DNA of 8,727 nt from the NCBI GenBank assembly GCA_947302945.1, contig CAMYWZ010000032.1, positions 1 through 8,727 of the forward strand, read 5' to 3'. Under the pieces are notes generated by a model, which was not told the DNA's origin, did no database searches, and saw only the letters and a program-made list of their open reading frames with translations. Shown here piece after piece: positions 1-5,657 of the stretch. Made by a program: the position numbers and the translations under genes. Origin of the DNA: an uncultured Bacillota bacterium. GTDB lineage: Bacteria; Bacillota; Clostridia; Peptostreptococcales; Anaerovoracaceae. Positions within the stretch are counted from its first letter, which is position 1, and each line of letters starts with the position of its first letter.

Positions 1-509
1 CGCACCCCTTCACCCTGCTGGACCGGTCTATAGTACACACCGGGGAGATCTCCTCCTACGACGCCAACAGGCGCTTTATAGAGATGTTCGGCTACAAATG
101 CACGCTCAAGACCGATACGGAGGTCATAACATACATCATGGACTACCTGCTGCGGCGCCAGGGCCTTACCCTTTCGGAGGCGGCAAGCGTCGTGGCGGCA
201 CCTTTCTGGAGCACCATAAGCCGTGAAAAGAGCGCGGAGGACAGGGAAAGGCACGCTTTCCTCCGGACAGTCTTCCCCAGCCTTCTCATCACCGGCCCGT
301 TCTCGATAGTCCTGGGCTTTACCGGAGGCCTGATGGCCCTTAACGACAGGCTCAAGCTGAGGTCCATGGTGGTCGGCGAAAAAGGCGACAAGGTCTTCAT
401 CGCAAGCGAGGAGGCCGCGATACGCACCATGGAGCCGGATGCCGAGAACGTCTGGGCTCCAGCAGGCGGCCAGCCCGTGATAGTCAAAGTGAAAGAAGGT
501 GCCTTCTGA
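1..509 (+). CDS. Glutamate synthase, class II glutamine amidotransferase subunit (GltB1-type), 5' partial
   Basis: The frame is open from base 3 to the TGA at 507-509, giving 168 C-terminal residues; the start and the catalytic N-terminal Cys lie outside the window. In the split (archaeal-type) glutamate synthase this subunit hydrolyses glutamine and passes ammonia to the FMN subunit. Visible class II amidotransferase features are HPF at the window start, a VHTGEISSYDANRR stretch matching the family's usual HNGEI oxyanion motif, and KTDTEV, the conserved Asp/Glu substrate-binding region. The C-terminal part (GPFSIVLGF, ALNDRLKLRS, ASEEAAIR) matches the end of stand-alone GltB amidotransferases. 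The stop codon overlaps the next ATG by one base (TGATG), so coupling to the FMN subunit is expected. The oddity is Thr where family members usually have the oxyanion-hole Asn. The family call is firm; the effect of that change is unknown. Confidence 0.9.
   Translation, partial: HPFTLLDRSIVHTGEISSYDANRRFIEMFGYKCTLKTDTEVITYIMDYLLRRQGLTLSEAASVVAAPFWSTISREKSAEDRERHAFLRTVFPSLLITGPFSIVLGFTGGLMALNDRLKLRSMVVGEKGDKVFIASEEAAIRTMEPDAENVWAPAGGQPVIVKVKEGAF
494..507 (+). promoter_or_regulatory. Inverted repeat burying the ribosome binding site of the FMN subunit gene
   Basis: AGAAGG-TG-CCTTCT is a perfect inverted repeat that ends on the first base of the upstream stop codon, two bases before the ATG at 509. 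As RNA it can form a 5 bp stem (494-498 with 503-507) with a GUGC loop. Its left arm contains the only Shine-Dalgarno-like sequence (GAAGG, 495-499) at a suitable distance from the start. Ribosomes finishing the amidotransferase gene would melt it, so it could enforce translational coupling. Direct observation of the repeat is certain; the function is inference. Confidence 0.5.
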
Positions 510-2014
510 TGAGCATTGAATACATATATCCGGAATTCGAGGTCGTACGGAATTACGACCGGTGCATAGCCTGCCGGGTCTGCGAAAGGCAGTGCGCCAA
601 CGAGGTGCACATCTTTAGCCCCGAGCGCGGGAAGATGATCAGCGACGAGTCCAAATGCGTGGACTGCCAGCGCTGCGTCTCGCTCTGCCCCACAAGGGCG
701 CTCAAGATCGTCAAGAGCGACTGCCAGCTGAGGGAGAACGCCAACTGGCAGCAGGACACCATCAAGGAGATCTATAAGCAGGCCTCAAGCGGCGGCGTGC
801 TGCTGTCGTCAATGGGCAACCCCAAGCCGCTTCCGGTCTACTGGGACAAGATACTGATCAACGCCTCGCAGGTGACTAACCCCTCCATCGACCCTTTAAG
901 AGAGCCAATGGAGACCCGCGTGTCGCTCGGAAAAAAGCCTGACAAGATCATCCGCGGCAAGAACAAGAAGATCATTTGCGAGCTTCCGCCGCAGATCCAG
1001 CTTTCGATGCCTGTGATGTTCTCGGCCATGAGCTACGGCTCCATAAGCTACAACGCGCACGCGTCTCTTGCGAGAGCGGCCACGCAGCTGGGGATACTCT
1101 ACAACACAGGCGAAGGCGGGCTGCATGAAGACTTCTACAAGTACGGTCCCAACACCATAGTTCAGGTGGCCAGCGGGCGCTTCGGCGTCCATGAGGACTA
1201 CCTCAACGCGGGCGCCGCGATAGAGATCAAGATGGGCCAGGGCGCAAAGCCGGGCATAGGCGGACACCTTCCCGGAGCCAAGATCGTAGGCGACGTTTCA
1301 AGGACCAGGATGATACCCGAAGGCTCCGACGCCATCTCCCCTGCCCCTCACCACGACATATATTCGATAGAGGACCTGCGGCAGCTGGTATTCTCCCTGA
1401 AAGAGGCGACCGAGTACCGCAAGCCGGTAATAGTCAAGGTCGCAGCGGTGCACAACATAGCGGCCATAGCAAGCGGCATAGCAAGAAGCGGCGCTGACAT
1501 CATAGCGATCGACGGCTTCAGGGGCGGCACGGGAGCCGCGCCCATGCGCATCAGAGACAACGTGGGCATCCCCATAGAGCTGGCTCTTGCCGCAGTGGAC
1601 CAGAGGCTCAGGGACGAAGGCATAAGGAACAACGTGTCACTGGTCGTAGGCGGATCGATAAGGAGCGCCGCGGACGTGGTCAAGGCCATAGCTCTCGGAG
1701 CGGACGCCTGCTACATAGCGACAGCCGCGGTCCTCGCGCTTGGCTGCCACCTCTGCCGTACCTGCCAGACAGGAAAGTGCAACTGGGGCATAGCCACCCA
1801 GCGTCCTGACCTTGTAAAAAGGCTCAACCCGGACACCGGCTGCGAGCGCCTCGTCAACCTGATGACGGCCTGGCGCCACGAGATCATGGAGCTCATGGGA
1901 GGCATGGGCATCAACTCGATCGAAGCCCTCAAAGGAAACCGCCTGATGCTGCGCGGCGTGGGCCTGAACCAGAAAGAACTTGATATCCTCGGCATTTCTC
2001 ATGCGGGAGAGTAA
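509..2014 (+). CDS. gltB: Glutamate synthase, ferredoxin-domain/FMN-binding subunit (GltB2-type)
   Basis: This 501-residue protein is the catalytic core of a split glutamate synthase. It reductively aminates 2-oxoglutarate to glutamate on FMN, using ammonia from the amidotransferase. Residues 19-29 and 50-60 carry two CxxCxxCxxxC ferredoxin motifs (C19, C22, C25, C29; C50, C53, C56, C60). From about residue 110 comes the FMN-binding TIM barrel, with KPGIGGHLPG (248-257), ISPAPHHDIYSIEDL (276-290), GGTGAAP (339-345) and GGSIRSAADV (381-390). Cys413, Cys419 and Cys424 give the Cx5Cx4C spacing of the 3Fe-4S cluster of glutamate synthases, followed by GIATQ. Length and order fit the archaeal-type GltB, which has a ferredoxin domain in front where bacterial GltB has the amidotransferase. 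The ATG at 509 overlaps the upstream stop by one base. The cytoplasmic assignment and function are secure; the physiological electron donor is inferred from the neighbours. Confidence 0.95.
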   Translation: MSIEYIYPEFEVVRNYDRCIACRVCERQCANEVHIFSPERGKMISDESKCVDCQRCVSLCPTRALKIVKSDCQLRENANWQQDTIKEIYKQASSGGVLLSSMGNPKPLPVYWDKILINASQVTNPSIDPLREPMETRVSLGKKPDKIIRGKNKKIICELPPQIQLSMPVMFSAMSYGSISYNAHASLARAATQLGILYNTGEGGLHEDFYKYGPNTIVQVASGRFGVHEDYLNAGAAIEIKMGQGAKPGIGGHLPGAKIVGDVSRTRMIPEGSDAISPAPHHDIYSIEDLRQLVFSLKEATEYRKPVIVKVAAVHNIAAIASGIARSGADIIAIDGFRGGTGAAPMRIRDNVGIPIELALAAVDQRLRDEGIRNNVSLVVGGSIRSAADVVKAIALGADACYIATAAVLALGCHLCRTCQTGKCNWGIATQRPDLVKRLNPDTGCERLVNLMTAWRHEIMELMGGMGINSIEALKGNRLMLRGVGLNQKELDILGISHAGE

Positions 2015-2018
2015 CAGT

Positions 2019-2459
2019 ATGAAACGAGTTTTTGTGAATGAAGAATGGTGCCTGGGCTGCCACCTGTGCGAATACAACTGCGCCTTCGCCAACTCGGGCG
2101 CAAAGGACATGGTCCTGGCGCTCAAAGACAAGCCCATCTACCCCAGGATACACATCGAGGAGCGCGAGAGCATCACCTACGCGGTGTCCTGCAGGCACTG
2201 CAAGGACCCCATCTGCGTAAAGAGCTGCATAGCAGGCGCCCTCTCAAAGGACGGCGAAGTCATCAAAGTTGATCAAAACAAGTGCGTGGGCTGCCTGACC
2301 TGCGTCATGGTCTGCCCCTACGGAGCGCTTGCTCCAAATGAAGGCGGCGTGATGCAGAAATGCGAGCTGTGCCTTGAGAACAGCTGCGGAGAGCCCGCCT
2401 GCGTCAAGGGCTGCCCCAACAGGGCCATAGTATACGAAGAGCGAGGTGAGGCGCTGTGA
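2019..2459 (+). CDS. Poly-ferredoxin electron-transfer subunit (4 x [4Fe-4S], HycB/DMSO reductase-B fold)
   Basis: This is a 146-residue iron-sulfur protein with 17 cysteines. Sixteen can be sorted into four cluster motifs: C11/C14/C17/C21, C58/C61/C66/C70, C89/C92/C95/C99 and C115/C118/C128/C132, leaving C123 over. That is the pattern of HycB- or DmsB-like electron-wire subunits. There is no signal peptide or membrane segment, so it should act in the cytoplasm. It sits between the FMN subunit and a flavin oxidoreductase and probably passes electrons between them. The start is taken at 2019, four bases after the upstream stop, with GGGAGAG at 2005-2011 as ribosome binding site. An in-frame ATG at 1980 would add 13 residues overlapping the previous gene and breaks the usual N-terminus, where the first cysteine motif follows directly. 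The stop overlaps the next gene by four bases. The partner assignment rests on context. Confidence 0.88.
   Translation: MKRVFVNEEWCLGCHLCEYNCAFANSGAKDMVLALKDKPIYPRIHIEERESITYAVSCRHCKDPICVKSCIAGALSKDGEVIKVDQNKCVGCLTCVMVCPYGALAPNEGGVMQKCELCLENSCGEPACVKGCPNRAIVYEERGEAL
2444..2449 (+). promoter_or_regulatory. Ribosome binding site supporting a GTG start at 2456
   Basis: AGGTGA lies six bases before the GTG at 2456-2458. A weak 4 bp stem (AGCG 2440-2443 with CGCT 2452-2455) would place this motif in an 8-base loop, so it could be presented rather than hidden. The motif is the reason for accepting GTG as the start here, since the next residues (KNYVIIGNG) already form the first strand of the FAD fold. 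Confidence 0.6.
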
Positions 2460-3688
2460 AAAACTACGTCATCATAGGCAACGGAATAGCCGCTGCAGGC
2501 TGCATAGAAGGCATACGCTCCGTGGACGGCGAAGGCAAGATCACCGTGGTCTCCGGAGAGAAGCACCCGGTCTACTGCAGGCCCCTGATCTCCTACTATC
2601 TGGAGGGCAGGACCGATCTAGAGCGCATAGGTTACAAGGCCCCGGACTTTTACGAGCGCATGGGATGCAAGGTGCTGTACGGTGCAAAGGCCATCTCCAT
2701 CGACAGCAAAAAGCGAAAGATCACGCTGGACGACGGCAGCACCCTTTCATACGACGCGGCCTGCATAGCGACAGGCTCGCTCCCCTTCCTTCCCGGATTC
2801 GAAGGGCTTGAGACCGTCCCCAAAAAGTATTCCTTCATGACTTTAGACGACGCGCTGGCGCTGGAAAAAGCCGTGGACAAGAGCTCCAGGGTGCTGATCA
2901 TAGGCGCCGGAATGATAGGCCTTAAGTGCGCGGAGGGCATCAGGGACCGCGTTCAAAGCGTTACGATATGCGACCTTGCGGACCACCTGCTGCCGAGCGT
3001 CCTGGACGCCGAGTGCGCCGGGCTTCTGCAAGAGCGCATGGAAGACAACGGAATACGCTTCATCATGGGCGACAGCGTAGCCGAATTCCAGGGCACGAAG
3101 GCCGTCTTGAAAAGCGGCGGCACCCTGGACTTCGACGTCCTCGTCCTTGCCGTCGGCGTAAGGCCTGACGCCGCCCTGGCAAAGGAAGCCGGAGCGAAAA
3201 CAGACCGCGGCATCATCACGGACACTCACATGAAGACCTCCCTGCCGGGGCTCTACGCCGCAGGAGACTGCGTCGAAAGCTATGACGCAGCCACAAACAG
3301 CATCAAGGTCCTCGCGAACCTTCCGAACGCCTCGATGCAGGGCTTTGCCGCAGGCGCAAACATGGCCGGAGGCGACGTGGTCTGTGACAAAGGCATAATG
3401 ATGAACTCCATAGGTTTCTACGGCCTCCACGCCATGACCGCAGGCTCTTATGAAGGCGAAGTCTACGAGGAGAAGACTGAAGGCTCCGTCAAGCGGCTGT
3501 ACTATAAGGACGACCTGCTCAAAGGCTTCGTCCTGGTGGGCTGCTGCGAGCGCGCAGGCATATACACTTCGATGATACGCGAGAAGACCCCGCTGTCATC
3601 CATCGATTTCGATCTCATGAAAAAAGGCGCTACCACCGCGGCTTTCCCCAAAGAGGTGCGCCATAGGAAGTTCGGAGGTGCGGTATGA
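2456..3688 (+). CDS. FAD/NAD-dependent oxidoreductase of the glutamate synthase cluster (NirB/rubredoxin-reductase-like)
   Basis: This 410-residue flavoprotein has the two-dinucleotide-binding fold. GNGIAAAG (8-15) is the FAD-binding glycine motif with Glu35 after the second strand. GAGMIG (150-155) is the NAD-binding motif. GLYAAGDC (265-272) is the second FAD contact. Asp173 at the end of the second strand of the NAD fold suggests NADH rather than NADPH. There is no CxxC redox disulfide; the sequence VYCRPLISYYLEG (39-51) resembles NAD(P)H-nitrite reductase and rubredoxin reductase families. Its start (GTG) overlaps the ferredoxin stop by four bases and its own stop overlaps the GXGXG gene by four (ATGA). 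It most likely oxidises NADH and reduces the poly-ferredoxin, doing the job of GltD, which is absent. NADH oxidase or nitrite reductase activity are alternative annotations for the family, but the gene's position between glutamate synthase parts argues against them. Confidence 0.87.
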   Translation: MKNYVIIGNGIAAAGCIEGIRSVDGEGKITVVSGEKHPVYCRPLISYYLEGRTDLERIGYKAPDFYERMGCKVLYGAKAISIDSKKRKITLDDGSTLSYDAACIATGSLPFLPGFEGLETVPKKYSFMTLDDALALEKAVDKSSRVLIIGAGMIGLKCAEGIRDRVQSVTICDLADHLLPSVLDAECAGLLQERMEDNGIRFIMGDSVAEFQGTKAVLKSGGTLDFDVLVLAVGVRPDAALAKEAGAKTDRGIITDTHMKTSLPGLYAAGDCVESYDAATNSIKVLANLPNASMQGFAAGANMAGGDVVCDKGIMMNSIGFYGLHAMTAGSYEGEVYEEKTEGSVKRLYYKDDLLKGFVLVGCCERAGIYTSMIREKTPLSSIDFDLMKKGATTAAFPKEVRHRKFGGAV

Positions 3689-4407
3689 GCAACGTCATCC
3701 AGGCAAAGGACATGGACCATGAGTTCATAAACAAGGCCCTTCGCTATACCGAAAGCTGCGTGATAGAAGGCTGCATAGGGCAGCGCTTCATAGCGGCAGG
3801 CATGAAGGACAAGGACATAGAGATACACGGCATACCCGGCAACGCGCTGGGAGCCTACCTCAACGGAGGCACCGTGACCGTAAAGGGCAACGCTCAGGAC
3901 GCGGTCGGCGACACGATGAACGACGGCACCATCATCATCCACGGCAACATAGGCGACGCCGCGGGCTACGCCATGCGCGGCGGAAAGATCTACGTCAAAG
4001 GCAATGCGGGCTACAGGGCCGGCATCCACATGAAGGCGTACAAGGAAAAAGTCCCCGTGATGGTCATCGGCGGCAGGGCCGGCAGCTTCATAGGCGAGTA
4101 CCAGGCCGGAGGGGTCATAGTGGTCCTTAACCTTATCGCTCCGAAGGAAAAGATCGTCGGATTCTTCCCCTGCACAGGCATGCACGGCGGGAAGATGTTC
4201 CTCAGGTCCGACTGCAAAGACGTCGTTTTCCCCGAGCAGGTCACCGCAAGGCCCGCAAAAGCCGAAGATCTGGACGAGATCCGCAAAATTATAACTGAAT
4301 ATTGCGGCATTTTCGGGTATAATACAGAAGATGTGCTGTCAGGGCCTTTCACCGTAGTCACCCCGGACAGCAGCAACCCGTACAGGCAGATGTACGTAGC
4401 CAACTAA
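3685..4407 (+). CDS. Glutamate synthase GXGXG-domain subunit (GltB3-type)
   Basis: This 240-residue protein corresponds to the C-terminal beta-helix domain of bacterial GltB, here a separate gene. That domain is structural: it packs against the amidotransferase and FMN parts of the complex. Residues about 47-147 show the repeating glycine pattern of the right-handed helix: GIPGNALG, GGTVTVKGNAQDAVG, GTIIIHGNIGDAAG, GGKIYVKGNAGYRAG and GGRAGSFIG. The remainder (CTGMHGG at 163-169, then a tail ending in PYRQMYVAN) is typical of the stand-alone form. The ATG overlaps the oxidoreductase stop by four bases, with GGAGGTG at 3674-3680 upstream. The last roughly 120 bases of the gene are noticeably AT-richer at one point and contain a possible promoter and hairpins for the next gene. 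By hand count 11 of its 23 Ile codons are ATA. Confidence 0.9.
   Translation: MSNVIQAKDMDHEFINKALRYTESCVIEGCIGQRFIAAGMKDKDIEIHGIPGNALGAYLNGGTVTVKGNAQDAVGDTMNDGTIIIHGNIGDAAGYAMRGGKIYVKGNAGYRAGIHMKAYKEKVPVMVIGGRAGSFIGEYQAGGVIVVLNLIAPKEKIVGFFPCTGMHGGKMFLRSDCKDVVFPEQVTARPAKAEDLDEIRKIITEYCGIFGYNTEDVLSGPFTVVTPDSSNPYRQMYVAN
4295..4323 (+). promoter_or_regulatory. Possible internal promoter for glnA and the ANTAR gene
   Basis: A perfect TATAAT (4318-4323) lies in an AT-rich patch (about 4286-4323) inside the otherwise GC-rich end of the GXGXG gene. At 17 bases spacing the -35 position reads CTGAAT (4295-4300), matching TTGACA at three positions only, so the -35 is weak. Transcription would begin near 4330, giving a leader of about 95 bases before the glutamine synthetase start. 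An activator or extended contacts could compensate for the weak -35. Chance occurrence in coding sequence is possible. Confidence 0.4.
4334..4396 (+). other. Two potential RNA hairpins in the glnA leader, within the end of the GXGXG gene
   Basis: The first hairpin pairs TGCTGTC (4334-4340) with GACAGCA (4366-4372), and GGG (4342-4344) can pair with CCC (4361-4363) inside it. The second is CGTACA-GGCAGA-TGTACG (4379-4396), a perfect 6 bp stem with a six-base loop. They start just after the predicted transcription start and end 17 bases before the Shine-Dalgarno of glutamine synthetase. ANTAR proteins bind paired hexaloop hairpins, and an ANTAR gene lies in this operon. However, only one of these loops has six bases, it lacks the usual A1/G4 pattern, and no U-tract terminator follows. 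The repeats are seen; the function is speculation. Confidence 0.35.
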
Positions 4408-4413
4408 GATCCC

Positions 4414-4419
4414 AGGAGG
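4414..4419 (+). promoter_or_regulatory. Ribosome binding site deciding the glutamine synthetase start
   Basis: AGGAGG is followed by two in-frame ATGs, at 4422 and 4428. Only two bases separate it from the first, too close for initiation, while eight bases separate it from the second. The second ATG is therefore the preferred start and removes two residues (MI) from the longest reading. Confidence 0.75.
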
Positions 4420-4427
4420 ATATGATC

Positions 4428-5636
4428 ATGAAGTATTCGAAGGAAGAGATCATCCAGTACGTGCAGGAAGAGGACGTAAAATTCATACGCCTCGCGTTCT
4501 GCGACGTCTTCGGCAGGCAGAAAAACATTTCGATAATGCCCGACGAGCTGCCCAGAGCCTTTGAGTATGGCATAGCTTTCGACGCTTCGGCCATCGCGGG
4601 TTTCGGGGATGAGGACCACAGCGATCTGTTCCTTCATCCGGAACCTGAAACACTGATGCCCCTTCCCTGGCGCCCCGAGCACGGCAGCGTCATCCAGATG
4701 TTCTCCGGCATCACCTACCCGGACGGAAAGCCCTTCGAGTGCGACACCAGGAGCCTTCTTAAGGACTCCGTGAAAAAGGCAAAAGACCTCGGATACGAAT
4801 TCACTTTCGGCGCCGAGCAGGAGTTCTACCTCTTCCTCTTAAGTGAGGAAGGCAAGCCCACGAAGATCCCCTACGACGAAGCCGGCTACATGGATATCGC
4901 CCCGGAAGACCAGGGCGAGAACGTAAGGCGCGAAGTGTGCCTCACCCTCGAAAAGATGGGCATACACCCGGAAAGCTCTCACCACGAGGAAGGCCCCGGC
5001 CAGAACGAGATAGACATCCGCTACTCCGACGCGCTCACCGCTGCCGACAACGCGCAGACTTTCCAGAGAGTAGTAAAGACCATAGCGTACAGGAGCGGCC
5101 TTGCAGCCGACTTTTCGCCAAAGCCCCTCCCCGGCCTTCCCGGCAACGGCCTCCACATCAACTTCTCGCTGAAAAACGGCAGCGAAAAGGCTTTCCCGCA
5201 GATGATCGCGGGAGTGCTCGAAAACATCAAAGCAATGACCGCCTTCCTCAATCCCTCCGAAGAGTCCTACAAGAGGCTCGGAGGGCACAAGGCGCCCAAA
5301 TACATCTCCTGGTCCACGGAGAACCGCTCCCAGCTGATACGCATACCCGCAGCCGAGGGAGAATACCGCCGCATGGAGCTCAGGTCCCCGGACCCGGGCG
5401 CCAACCCCTACCTGGCCTTCGCCCTCATGATAAACGCGGCGATCAGCGGCATCCGGGGCGGCCTGAAGCTCTGCGCCCCCGCGGACGTTAACTTCTACAA
5501 GGCAGACGCGAAGACGCTCGCCGGATACGACACCCTTCCGGCTTCGTTCGAAGAGGCGGTCAAGGAAGCTTCGGCCAGCGATTTCATAAGAAAGTGCATA
5601 CCGTCAAGGATCATTGATATTTACAGCGGCAGGTAA
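4428..5636 (+). CDS. glnA: Glutamine synthetase, type I, short divergent form
   Basis: The predicted protein has 402 residues. Glutamine synthetase joins glutamate and ammonia with ATP and works with the upstream glutamate synthase. The N-terminal beta-grasp domain (about 15-82) includes FDASAIAGF. The catalytic domain shows E130 and E132 (GAEQEF), E187 (HHEE), E194 (GQNE), H243 (GNGLH), R300 and R305 (NRSQLIR) and RRMELRSPDPGANPYLAF (314-331), all expected metal, nucleotide and glutamate ligands. Three things are odd. The flap loop reads RLGGHKAP, one residue shorter than the usual RLVPGYEAP, with Lys288 where the flap Glu (Glu327 in enteric enzymes) belongs. The Ser of the usual FDGSSI is Ala55. 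The protein ends at SDFIRK plus 14 residues, lacking the roughly 30-residue C-terminal helix. No NLYDLP adenylylation motif is present. It may be a true synthetase of a clostridial subfamily or a related ligase for another amine. Confidence 0.85.
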   Translation: MKYSKEEIIQYVQEEDVKFIRLAFCDVFGRQKNISIMPDELPRAFEYGIAFDASAIAGFGDEDHSDLFLHPEPETLMPLPWRPEHGSVIQMFSGITYPDGKPFECDTRSLLKDSVKKAKDLGYEFTFGAEQEFYLFLLSEEGKPTKIPYDEAGYMDIAPEDQGENVRREVCLTLEKMGIHPESSHHEEGPGQNEIDIRYSDALTAADNAQTFQRVVKTIAYRSGLAADFSPKPLPGLPGNGLHINFSLKNGSEKAFPQMIAGVLENIKAMTAFLNPSEESYKRLGGHKAPKYISWSTENRSQLIRIPAAEGEYRRMELRSPDPGANPYLAFALMINAAISGIRGGLKLCAPADVNFYKADAKTLAGYDTLPASFEEAVKEASASDFIRKCIPSRIIDIYSGR

Positions 5637-5657
5637 GCAAACGGAAAGGGATCTTGT

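Noticed and set aside
1980..2018. Upstream ATG at 1980 as start of the poly-ferredoxin gene.
   Set aside because: It would overlap the FMN subunit by 35 bases and add 13 unrelated residues; the ATG at 2019 has a good ribosome binding site and gives the typical N-terminus.
5484..5560. Adenylylation site in glutamine synthetase.
   Set aside because: The corresponding region reads KTLAGYDTLPASFEEAV and lacks the NLYDLP motif, so adenylylation control is not supported.
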